Origin: Fragilaria radians
Lineage: Eukaryota > Bacillariophyta > Fragilariophyceae > Fragilariales > Fragilariaceae
Length of the DNA: 38,200 nt
NCBI GenBank assembly: GCA_900642245.1
Contig: CAAAJI010000051.1
Coordinates: forward strand, 100,702 to 138,901
Direction of reading: 5' to 3'
Position 1 is the stretch's first letter. Every line of letters starts with the position of its first letter. The notes under the pieces are model-generated. The model searched no databases. It saw only the letters and a program-made list of their open reading frames with translations, and had not been told where the DNA came from. Made by a program: the position numbers and the translations under genes. Positions 1 through 10,350 of this stretch are shown here, piece by piece.

Positions 1-1671
1 CACCATAAAATGCACAGATATTGCAGATGAATCAAACTCCATGCTTCATTGAAGGAAACATAGTTGTCCATGGCCTCGATCATTTCGCGGAAATGGTGTT
101 CCTGATTCATCTGAGCCTTAAACACCTTGAATTTGTTTTCTAGATCAAGGAGCTGATGCTCTGTGAACGATTCCAATAAGCATAATCTTTGTGTGACTAT
201 CAAATCACCAAATTGTGCCCTGCTGAAACTCAGTAGATTTTTTGGTAAAACTGGAGGCAATGTATTTGTTCCATGCTTCATTGTATCACATTCAATTATA
301 ATATTATGAATCCCAACAGCAGAATCAACATACATAATGCAAACACTGCAGAGGATTTTGTTGTATACAGCAACATCAGCATCTTTTTGTTCTTACATTG
401 TGGACCAAACAAATTTCTCTCTGTTTTGAATATGTTCTTCTGCATCAGCCTTAGTTGCAAAATCACTTTGGGCATTTTGTTTTCATCTCACACACCGAAT
501 TTTGTTGCCGCCTAAGATTTCTGATTACATGTTGTGCTTTCTCAACAAATGAGTTTTCTAAGAATTGAATAGAAATGGCTTGCACAACCAAATCAAGCTG
601 ATGAGAACCACACCAAATATGATAAAAACCATCCAAGAACACTTCATAGAGACGCCTAACAGCACCTTGGTGATGTCCATGCATATTTGAGGCCCCGTCT
701 GTTGAGACACTTATCATTTTCATCCTCCACTTTTGGCAAAGTGCATCATGAAACTCACTGATAAGTAAAAACATATTTTCTCCTGTGTGACTCTCGTACA
801 TGGGTAAAGCAACAAGGTGAATATTAAACAGCTGTCCATGCAAAACAAAACCCAATTGAACATCCAAATAAGGAACTGTTGCTTTCTTTCCTCCATCCAA
901 TGCAATTGAAAATGCCCAGAGATTATCAAGTACATTGCAAATAACTTCAATGTTGAAAGCACAAGCGCATCAAACAACCTGAATAACTTTCTGACACTAA
1001 TGCTTCCCAATGCTCCCAAGCCCAAAATTTCTTTTGAATACAGCAACAACTTTGAGCACTGGCATAACAGAATACCCACTGAAATTGAGGAAACAATCAT
1101 TGCAAATTGAAGCTTGTTTGGCCATGAGGCTTCATAATGCTGAGCTTCTTCTTCATCACCAACTAAAGTAAAAATATCTTCGGAGCTTCCTGTTATGAAG
1201 ATTTTGTCTTCAGCATCATCTTGACCATACTCCAATAGCAGTTGATGTATAATAACCTTAACAATATCTTTGCTAATGCTAAGTAGAAGCATCTCTTTAG
1301 CCAATATCCCTGCTTGATCATTATGTATCATTGACGCAAGTGGTCTTGCATCTTCCACTTCCAGAAAATACTTTTTATCTTCTCCACTAAGTTGCACGCA
1401 CGTATTCATCATCTCACACTTTTTGCTGTTCTTCAACATAGTGCTTCATATTATTGGAGCGCCAAGGCTGTTTGTAAAACTTAATGTGCTTAGTCTTTTT
1501 TCTATTCCGATTTTCATCTTTCGTGTTGTCTCTTCCAAATTCACAAAAACGGCACTTCATAGATACTACATTGGACGTCAAGGGGTCTCTAGCTGTAATT
1601 TGTAACCCATAAATGACCAACCACTCATGCTTGAACCCAGATGGACGCTTTTGGAGAGATTTTGACGCCAT
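1..1671 (-). pseudogene. Degenerate hAT-like transposase, cut by left edge
   Basis: A transposase read in pieces from three frames of the minus strand. The first piece (1671 to about 1414) starts MASKSLQKRPSG and has a BED-like zinc-finger pattern (CRFC followed by spaced His residues). The middle piece (about 1400-960) is a low-similarity stretch. The third (about 920-463) reads AFSIALDGGKKATVPYLDVQ, then STDGASNMHG and WCGSHQLDLVV, which is the catalytic-core layout of hAT-superfamily transposases (first Asp in the IALD region, second in STDGA, then the CxxH-type motif). Another open stretch (about 260-1) continues as LPPVLPKNLL and runs off the window. The pieces need at least two frameshifts to join, so this is an old inactive copy. 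No terminal repeats are visible because the 3' end lies outside the window. Family assignment is from motif recognition only. Confidence 0.7.
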
Positions 1672-2909
1672 TTTGAAAAGTTGTTATTTGAGGAATTTTG
1701 GAATGAATGGATGAGGAGTATTCCCCTCAAATATGACCCTGTCCCTCAAATAAATAGGCCTGGAGGCTTCTATAACTTGAAGCGGAATCGTTCCAAAGGG
1801 CATCAGAATTTCAAGGTGCATTGAATGTATTTGGGTGTACCTCTATTGTATAGGAGTTCTGAAGGGCAATATTCTTCCTATAACTTGATAGTGATGCTGC
1901 CCCAATCTTCGAATGGTGCTTCATATTAGGGGTTCAAAGTGTGCCAAGTGTCCTAGTATAGCATCAACCACACAAAATAGCAAAAGTTATCATGGAAAGC
2001 TAACCAGCATACCTAATCTCAACATTATAAAAACAGAAGGACATTTCTGGATTATGACCCAAATTTTGCAGGAAGTGAGAACTGACTACGTGATGACAAA
2101 ATATGTGGAAGTAAATCTAATAGAGATGAACTTGGAATGTACCAGTTCTGACTGGCAGATGAAACCGACCACAGAAACTATAGAGCTCATTGATTCAAGT
2201 ATTGCTTTGCATTCAAACAATGAACAATACCTTATGATACAAGACAGATCATATATCTTAAACAAATTAACAAGTTCCGGGAGATGAGGAACCAACCATT
2301 GAATGCCCTCCTCTTGACATCAATCTTAAGAACTTCTTAGCTGCCACCCATAGCTAGTGGTCTAGGGTGGTTCAATTCTGTCATGGAGTAGACTGTCAGC
2401 ATATAGAAGCCAGACACCAGGTTATAACTTAACTTGCTTCTCTGTCTTCTTCACCTTGGAAATAATTGGAATGGAGAAGGGGGGAAGTCATGTTTAGAAA
2501 GCAGCAAACCGAACGATTTAGAAAAGTATCACATTCGTTTTCATCCTTTTGCTGACTCACCAGATATTGCGACCACATCACAGAAAGTATGGATGTGGAA
2601 TTAAGATATCCTTAAGGCTTTTAGGGATTATAATAAGATTCAAATATTGGTCTCATTGTAAACGTGATGAAAAGTTTTATACGTGTCTTGGATATACTTT
2701 CGGAAAATATTGTTTTTGCATTACTGCACAAAAACAATGCCTTGTTCCAGATGTGGCTCCATTTGTTTATTTACTTTATTACTTTGCCTATCCAAAATTT
2801 CACCTTTGGGAAGTCGTCACGGTGAAAAAGTTTGACAAAATGCCACTTTCTGCGCAAAAAATTGACAAATCTGCAAAACGTTAATTAAATAACCTCGCAA
2901 ATAACACCA
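1672..2909. other. Intergenic, no supported gene
   Basis: About 1.2 kb between the hAT-like remnant and the QSOX-like gene. Open frames at 1913-2287 and 2549-2884 (+) have no recognisable motif and no coding-like composition. A plus-strand stretch near 2290-2400 reads as a possible degenerate coding remnant (CPPLDINLKNFLAATHS then a stop), but this is too weak to call. Confidence 0.5.
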
Positions 2910-4740
2910 ATGGAAAATCAGGATTCAGAGACTGCAAACCCCAAACTACCCAACTATCAATATCACAAGGCTCAATATCATCCTGTAGAAGAATATCTTG
3001 TGACTTCGACTGAGAAATTAACCTCCGAAACTCCATCGTTTGTCTTAGAGGTTACTTGGCCTCGTGTGGCACTTTTCTATCATCCGGCCTCTACGCTTTG
3101 CATCCACTTAAGGAGATAGGTATGTTGCGGTCGCACGAGAGATACGAAGAAGGTCTATACGCGCACCTGTTGAATTTTGGGCGGTGAGTTGTGAAGTTCA
3201 TAGAGATGCATGTGACGATTTGGGTGTTACCGCTGTTCCCAGAATACTCGCATTTCCAAAAGGGAGGATTGATGGAATCCTTGTTCCGAGAACTAGTGCC
3301 AATAGTATTGAGGTTGATAGTATTGTTGAGATCTTAGGTGTCACACTGAAAGATCTTGACGAGGAGGAAGAGCAACAACGAAAGGAAAAAATAGACGAAA
3401 AGGACACAGAAGATGAAGCAGCAAAACTCCACGAGATCGAAGAACGAGCCAAGGCAGCAAATGATCCTTACCAGATGCATATTGAAGAAACTGACCATTT
3501 ACGAGAGATTTTACACCCTCACTCTGATGTATCCAATTTATTTACGGATGCCATGGCATCTTTGTTACAATCCATTGATGGTGCTAACAAAAAGGGTTCA
3601 AACGGAGATATTCAACCCTGGAGTTGGGTAGAGTATCTTGCATTTCGTGAGTGGCTAGATCTTTTACATTGGTGTCTCCCGACAAGAGACATGGCAAAAG
3701 TTCATAATATAGTAAATGATCTGCGCAGTAACGTCGAAACAATTCGGGATCGTCCTGACGAAATTACCAGGATATTAGCATCCCATGAATATTACAAACG
3801 AAAATCTGAGCTGAAAATTTCTTGTGGGGAAAAGCATTCTTGCGGATTCTGGAAATTATTGCACGTTATTTCTATTGGTGTTGCAGAGCAGCATCAATCG
3901 GTCTTGGGAGACCTTGAACGAATTCGAGTTTTTCACGTGGCGACAACTATTCGCGACTTCATTCAGCACTTTGGATTTATAGACGACAATGACGCTAGAG
4001 AAATTCTCCTTGAATCGTTTCAAGATTGCTTTGAGGACCAAAAATGCACCAAGAGGCTAGGAACGAACTCACAGTTTTTTCTTTCACGGCTTAATCGAAG
4101 AAAGGTGCCTCCAAAGACTGACAAAAGTTGGAAAGAACTCGCAATTTTAGTTTGGAAAGCACATCAGGAATTTCACATGAATAAGCTAAGCACGATAAGT
4201 GAAAAGATGGTAACAGCTGTTACCATTTCTGAGTCTCAATGGCCTTCTCGGTCTCTGTGTCCACAATGTTACAGGCAAGGTGTGTCCGGCCTTTCTCTAA
4301 TTAATAACATTCCAACAGATGACACATATTCATTCGATGCACGTAGCGATATAACTTGGGACAAGGAAAAGGTGTTTGGAGTATTGAAGCACAAGTATTG
4401 GCCACGTACACTGCAATCCCCAAGAGTGGTGGTTTTAGATCGTTGGAGCAGTAACGAAAATACTTCTATGACTTTAGATAGCGGCTTTTTTTGGACACAG
4501 ATCACATTCTTGGCGGCATTTTGTCTTGCTGGCTTTTTTGCATGGTGGAAACAGAGGCGAAGAAATTTCCGTTTCACTCCTCAGAAGGGTTTGGCATCAG
4601 ATCCAGGAATTTCCACTCAAACTGACTTTAACTTTTCAGGAAGTCGTCAAATAAATGAAGGATTTCAACGTCGAAGAAGAAAAACATCGGTCACAAACAC
4701 ACGATTTCGATCCAATGGTCAGCAGTTCCTTGATGACTAA
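2910..4740 (+). pseudogene. QSOX/Erv-like sulfhydryl oxidase paralog, frameshifted
   Basis: Related to quiescin-sulfhydryl oxidases, which couple a thioredoxin domain to an FAD-binding Erv domain and make disulfides in the secretory pathway. The ATG at 2910 opens a frame that stops at 3117. The protein clearly continues in the next frame (from about 3112, reading DRYVAVAREI) to the stop at 4738-4740, so one extra base near 3109-3117 breaks it. In order: thioredoxin-like domain (to about 3340), acidic linker, Erv domain (CGFWKLLH at 3841-3864, DCFEDQKC ending at 4047, VWKAHQEFH near 4150), CPQC at 4258-4269, one membrane helix near 4486-4545 and a basic tail. The first thioredoxin Cys is Ser (ASTLC, Cys at 3099) and the expected Erv active-site CxxC reads FIDD (3976-3987). 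No signal peptide is seen, so a 5' exon may be missing. It may be a decayed copy or a redox-inactive paralog; the base break could also be an assembly error. Confidence 0.7.
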
Positions 4741-6526
4741 TGAACCTTGGAAGTTCTTATCCTTGAAAAAGGATGGGAACGAATAATCACTCAAGCATAC
4801 ATCCTATGCAATAGGATAAATTGTTTGTAGTTTCCGGCAACTTCAACCTGGATTCCTTATCATCCGGATAATCCATGCATGTGTATGATACAGCCTTACA
4901 TGATAACCTTTTCTATGTTATTCTTGATATCTCAGTCCTTGAGATAGAAAATTGAATTGATGGTGAAGACCAGATGAAGCTTTAATGCAGCTGCCCTTAT
5001 AACGGAAAACAAAGTTCAATGATAAATCTCTAAAGAGGGTAAATCTGTTCTGGGACAGATCATATGTATCTTGACTATACCTTGACTGTTTGCGTGATTA
5101 CAGCATCTCTAATGGAAAGTTTTATATCCATTAATTCTTGATTGTTCTTGACAGCGTAGTAAGGATTTCATTTTCAAGGACATGATATCTTGTATGGCTA
5201 TTAGACAGACAAAATATTGCTAAGGGCAATGTGCTTTTTGTTGGGACACAACGGTATCAGCTGCAAAGTGTAAGTAATTTAGATTCTACTTTGTAAAGTA
5301 GAGGTTTTATATAGCGTTAACAATCAAAGTGTAGGTATTACCGTAAAAGTCAATGGGCTGATCTCAGTTGCAATCTACTTTAGCTTACTTTATTACTATT
5401 AATTTTATTTATATTGATATTCAATTTCTTTTTCTTTCTAGGATGAATTGTGGACAGCTGACGCATGTATCCCGTATTATTCACTATCGGTGGGTGGGAT
5501 TTAGGATGATCTTCGATCCTGTTGATTACAATACAGCGTTGAATATAAAGAAAATAATATTCCAAACTTTTCGTAATTTCCATTTTTGCTTACTGCCTGT
5601 AACTTCAACTTGGATTTTATTCCGATATTCACTTAGCACATTCATTTCGCATATTCTTGGAGTGTAATGGATAATGGTGATAGTGATTCTCAATCCACTT
5701 TAAATTGAATATTGAATGGTTTCAAACATATCCTAGCATGCTGATTGTGATGTGGTAACTGTTACGTTTAGACCATGCAGTTGCTGTGTTTGCGTCTTAA
5801 TTGACATCAACATATACTTATTTTTTGCAAAAGTTCAGTAAAGCAAAAAACAGGGAAAAGTTAATAATCTTTACTTCAAAAAAGCTCCATTTGTGACACT
5901 ATGTGAACGTGTATTTGTCTGTACAGAACTAAGCCAAGCAACAGGTTAAAATAGATACCTAACCTGGTAAGAATAATGTGCTAAACTCGTTTTTAGGGGA
6001 AAGTATCCCAAATCAAGAGAAGGCTGGGATCCACCTTCATGGCTACCATCTTGTAACAGTTCAGATAATAAATCCCCAGTTCAAGGCAATTGAAGATTGA
6101 AGCGTAGACTCCAAACAGTATGCCCTACGCATCTCATATATATGACAGAAAAAATCTGCTGATGGTCCTCAAGCTTCTAGCATCTTTGTCCCAAAGCTTA
6201 TGAAAGCTTATTAAACTGCATACAATGTTGATCACATGCCGTCATTGCATAAACGGATTTGTGAATGCAGGAATCTCTTCTATCGATAGATAAAATTGAG
6301 TTAAATTTACCAAAGGATAAATTCCTTGGACACACACATTTTAAGTGTTAAAAGGAAGGAAATTAAATACCACCCTTTCAAAAAGTTGCAACACTGATGA
6401 ATTCAATAAATAGAAACAAAAAGTTTAAGATACACTTCTAAGGAACCTAATAATTCTCGGAGTCAGCAATATTTTTTCAATGATTGATTTTGAAATTGAT
6501 TGTGTTCCTGCATTGATGCGAGATCT
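4741..6526. other. Intergenic, no supported gene
   Basis: AT-rich stretch of about 1.8 kb between the QSOX-like gene and the 3' end of the kinase gene. The open frames present (for example 5368-5667) lack recognisable motifs. There is a perfect short inverted repeat at about 5285-5302 (TCTACTTT, two bases, AAAGTAGA). Nothing else is supported. Confidence 0.5.
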
Positions 6527-7749
6527 TTACCTTCCGAGAGTCAATGCAGAAGGGAAAAAAGAGTTGAAACAATATCCATCCACTTGTTTAATTTCTTGTT
6601 CATTGATAATACTTTCTAATTCAGCTCGGACTTCTGCAAAAGATGGACGACAATCTGGAATTGGACACCAACAATTTTCTGTCATGGAGCGTAAGCCAGA
6701 ATGCTTCACGATCGATGAAATGGGTCTTTCCCCTCGAATTGCAACATTGTTTCTAAAGTCACTTATGGTTTCTATGCACGGAAAAGGCCGCTTGAGGGTG
6801 CAGATTTCATACAGAAGTATCCCAAACGAATAAACATCGACTGGTAAACCATACTTGCTTCCAATCATAATTTCATTTGCCATATAACGAGGAGTACCTG
6901 AGAATCCCAATTGATCATTTACGCACCTTACATACTCCAGATCACGGGCGATCCCAAAGTCAAAAATCTTGATGGTTCCAATCACATCAAATCCAATATT
7001 TTCTGGCTTGAGATCCCTGAATATTACTGAGACCATGATATGTGTTGTGAGGATGAGACTTCAGGATGGACACTGAATCGGACAATTAAAATTCACTCAC
7101 CACCCTTAGAATGAAGATACTCCATTCCCTTCGCAACACCCAGTGCAGCCTTTTCTACTCTTTCAATTAGTTTGTCATTTTCCTTTAAGAATCTGATTTT
7201 AAATTTCATGAGTACGCTTTGTTCTCTTTTCCATCGTTGTAGCCTAATATCCAATGTCTCAACAAGATAGTCCAGAATCAAGAAGAAAGGAAATTGCTTG
7301 TCAACAATAGAAGTGCATGTGGTTCTCCTTTTTGTAGCGTGAAGCTTTATGATGTGATCATGGTTCAAAGAAGATAACAATCTGGCTTCTAATGCAATAT
7401 CCATAGCAGCTCGTATGAGACACTTTACAGATAAGTTACAATTGACATCAAGTTCTTTCAGAGCAAACACTTTCCCGGGAATATTGTACAGACTCACAGA
7501 TCGTACAAGCGCAAAGGATCCCTGACCAAGACAAAAGGATTTTGTTAGGTCGATATCATCCCAGTCAATTTCTGTAACTTCCTGTTTTGAGACAAGATTT
7601 GAAGATTGATCAAACTTTCGTATGAATGAATCCACAGTGTTGTCTATTACATAATCAAGATTGCGCATCGATGCAAACACAGTCGATGAAAGAAAATAAA
7701 TATTTTCGTCTTTGATTTGTTGATCACGGATGTTCAGGAAATAAAACAT
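6527..7749 (-). CDS. Protein kinase (diatom RDLKPENIGFD type), two exons
   Basis: A cytosolic-type Ser/Thr or dual-specificity protein kinase of 382 aa, transferring ATP phosphate to an unknown substrate. Exon 1 is 7749-7101 and exon 2 is 7026-6527; the 74-base intron 7100-7027 has GTGAGT and CAG ends and restores the frame as SKG-VIFRDLKPENIGF. Visible kinase elements: glycine loop GQGSFALV (residues 75-82), Lys98 in FALKEL, helix-C Glu121 in LEARLL, catalytic loop FRDLKPEN (Asp221, Asn226), DFG at 239-241, activation segment GTPRYMANEI, then DVYSFGILLYEI and CRPSF near the end. The HRD histidine is Phe, and the APE proline is Asn. The 60-residue N-terminal part has no recognised domain. The start is the first ATG of the open frame; an upstream exon cannot be excluded. 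The closest type is the TKL-like kinases common in diatoms, judged from the motif style only. Confidence 0.88.
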
Positions 7750-9883
7750 TGGCCGAATTCTTTTTTGTTTTCGTTCGCTTCTTAAATGATGTGACCCAGA
7801 TGAGAAGTCATAACTTCACCTAAGGGGTGGCGGAAAAAAGATTTTATGAGGAACAGTGTACATTTTCCATAAATATTGAACTTAATGCTGATTTCGTGAC
7901 AGGAGAAAGCTCACAAGCAAAACTAATTCTATTTTAGCCAGAATCAACTTGTTAACCGACCTCTTTTTTAGCTTCTGTAGTGTATTGCATGATTGAATTC
8001 TCATGATATGATGGACATACTAGAAAAATACATCCCCAGACGTCAGTGGCAAAAAAAAACAGAACAACGCGAATAGAGGAACAATTCACAAAAAGTCCTA
8101 ATCCAAGCAAAATTAAGAAACAATAAAAAGTCTTCACGTTGGAAGGGCTTACGTATAAAGGAGCTTAAAGTCATGTTGCCATAACAACCTTGAAAAAAGC
8201 ACCAAATCAACATAGCAATCCACCAGTTAATGCTTCAAATATAAAGGGACAGGGTTAGATGAATGAGTCATGAGAAAGCTTGCCTTAATGGCATTATTTG
8301 AATTCTTTGCTAGGCAGAGTAAAAGCTATTTCTATGTCTCTTCATACTAAATTGTATGACTACTATTTTTTAGTGCTATTCATATTGCTAAATTTTCTTC
8401 TTGTTCTCCTCACTATACATATTTCTCCAAACTGTCATCACCTTCTCAAATCCATTATCTAGATTTATCTAAACTCATGATATTCAAGCACAGAATATTG
8501 CTGATCCACTCAAAGAAGAAGCAATTACAGAACTTGCTACAATATCCAGGAAATATGATGACATAGCACTATTGATCATCATCAAGGGCATTACTTTCAG
8601 TTTTCAAAGTCGAAAGATTGCACTTCAAGAGATAGTGTAGCCCTTCTTCATACAATGTACAGGGGAAGCAATGGGATATTTGGAACTGTTTATGAATCAT
8701 ATTGAGGTCATTGACATGATAAGAGCATAGTTGAAAAGTAGCAGTTGCAGTTTATGATTAGCCCCTACAACAAAGCCAAAGTATTGCTAGAGTTTACATG
8801 TAGTCTTTCACGCAATAAAAAATCGTGGATTTCAATGTTTGTTGTGGTTACAATCTGGATCGAATTGTCATCAGTGACGATACCTATGGAACTCGAGATT
8901 AAATTACAGTATTGAATACATTAGACTTGCTCTATGCGAGATTGAGATAGGAAGCTAAGTCCTATTTAAAGGAAATTATGAAGAATTCTCTTGCTTTCTA
9001 ATCGTAAATGATATTATTATTTTAGATCAGTCTGTTATTTATTACCTTGCGGGTATGCCGGCATGTCAAATATCTTTTGACTCTTCATTATTTAGAACTA
9101 CACATTTCAATTATATAAAAGTTCGTGACATTACATGTGATTTGTTGTCACCTAAATTTTAGAGACCTTCGATAAGCTTCATCTAAAATTTGCGAAATAA
9201 AAAATAAAAGATGTTATCGTTTTCAGTTGTTCTGGTTGTAGATGTGCTAATGTATTTGATACCTTTATCATCTATATTAGCATGTACTAGCAAAACTGGA
9301 CGTCTCCAAATGTTGGTAAGAAGTGATGTCTCTTGAATGAATCTCTTTTCTAGATTAATTTGATGTGCTTAGCTATAATCTGCAATTATTATCTTCTAGG
9401 ATTGTAGAATATAGTACGAGGCTTTAGTATGACTCTACAGTTAGAAGTACACTTCAACAATACGCTAAGCCATTTTCTTCATAGCAACACATAATTGTGT
9501 GCTGTTGTGGATTAGCATTTCTAGCGTTGGGATTATATGTCACTGGAGAAATGAAGAAGTAATTCAAATCTTCAGACTTTAGTGTAGGATGGAATAGATC
9601 TTGCCTTCCTCTTTTTTTCTGTGCAGTTTTTCCAGGCTTCAACTGTCTCATATGAAGAGCCGGATAATTTTACCGCAATATTTTAGAAGGTAGTGAAATT
9701 CTTCATGCTCTAGATTTTTTTCAACTAATCAAACCCATGATTCAGAAGTGTGACTACATGTTCAAACTTCTTTTCTCATTCCACACCTTATGTGAATCTA
9801 AAAATTCCAGTATGAGGCTTGAATGAATTAATCATTGGTGATATTGAAAAAAGTGTTAAAAAGTAATTTTTTTAATTCTTAAT
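7750..9883. other. Intergenic with one dispersed repeat, no supported gene
   Basis: About 2.1 kb between the kinase start and the piggyBac element. It contains the dispersed repeat copy at 8924-9415, described separately. The minus-strand frame at 9454-9651 has a basic start (KTAQKKRGR) but no recognisable family. The sequence just left of the transposon is very AT-rich, as expected for a TTAA insertion target. Confidence 0.5.
8924..9415 (+). repeat. Dispersed repeat, copy A (inverted partner at 19870-20375)
   Basis: This stretch matches the reverse complement of 19870-20375 over about 500 bases. The best part starts at 9061 (GCATGTCAAATATCTTTTGA) and stays about 80% identical by eye for some 110 bases. 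The match includes the anchors GTACTAGCAA and GTCTCCAAATG (9280-9315) and TTCTAGGATTGTA (9393-9405). There is no intact reading frame across it. It could be the LTR or internal part of an old retroelement; the ends were not defined. Confidence 0.75.
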
Positions 9884-9887
9884 TTAA

Positions 9888-9931
9888 CCCTTTAACGCCT
9901 GAATTTTTTTATCCCAGATATATCTGGGATA
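9888..9931 (+). repeat. piggyBac left terminal inverted repeat with palindrome
   Basis: The tip CCCTTTAACGCC (9888-9899) is followed by TGAA, a T-run and a perfect 22-base palindrome (9910-9931, core arms ATCCCAGATA and TATCTGGGAT). The same order, with GG in place of TGAA, is found at the right end. It is the expected binding and cleavage region for the element's own transposase. Confidence 0.9.
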
Positions 9932-9987
9932 TTATCAGCCAATCAAAAGCTATTGTTTTTCACTGAGCATACTTTTTTTCATTGGAC

Positions 9988-10350
9988 ATGTCGAAGGAAA
10001 GAAAAGCTACAGACAAAGATGGGGAACTTGAAAAGAAAGATCCCAAAGAAGATGATAATTCTGAAAGTATTATGTGTGCTGTATGTGGTGGAACCCCTTG
10101 TGATTGGATTGTTTATGGAGATGAAATAATATCTGAAGTAGAGTTGATGTACGACGAAGACCCTCAGAAAGGGCAAGGCAATATAGAGAATAGATGTATT
10201 AGAAAATCTGCCTACCGATATTATATATATGAAAAGCATGGATTTTTAGGAAAGGGGAACCGAATCCAAATTCCCTCGTGCGTTCTTGACCGAATAAGAG
10301 AAAAGTGGCCTGAGAGTGATGGAAATTATATGGGATATAGGAGTTCATAA
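9988..10350 (+). CDS. Cysteine-containing passenger protein of the piggyBac element
   Basis: A 120-aa protein encoded inside the transposon on the strand opposite the transposase. The first ATG in frame is at 9988, 101 bases from the element tip; the open frame extends a little upstream without another ATG. The N-terminal 28 residues are charged (KERKATDKDGELEKKDPKED). Then comes CAVCGGTPCDW (Cys30, Cys33, Cys38), a CxxCx4C cluster that could bind zinc together with Cys70, His84 or Cys98. The second half reads RKSAYRYYIYEKHGFLGKGN and ends DGNYMGYRSS. It overlaps the transposase stop tail to tail by six bases (10345-10350). I know no named family for it. Its placement suggests a role in the transposon life cycle (regulation, DNA binding or host interaction), which is inference. 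Coding potential is supported by the intact frame and its composition. Confidence 0.75.
   Translation: MSKERKATDKDGELEKKDPKEDDNSESIMCAVCGGTPCDWIVYGDEIISEVELMYDEDPQKGQGNIENRCIRKSAYRYYIYEKHGFLGKGNRIQIPSCVLDRIREKWPESDGNYMGYRSS

Noticed and set aside
1913..2287. 124-codon open frame
   Set aside because: No recognisable domain and no coding-like pattern next to a decayed transposon.
2360..2385. GGTTCAATTC, like a tRNA B box
   Set aside because: No acceptor or D-arm partner could be folded around it.
5368..5667. 99-codon open frame
   Set aside because: AT-rich composition, no motif, and a similar frame on the other strand; probably chance.
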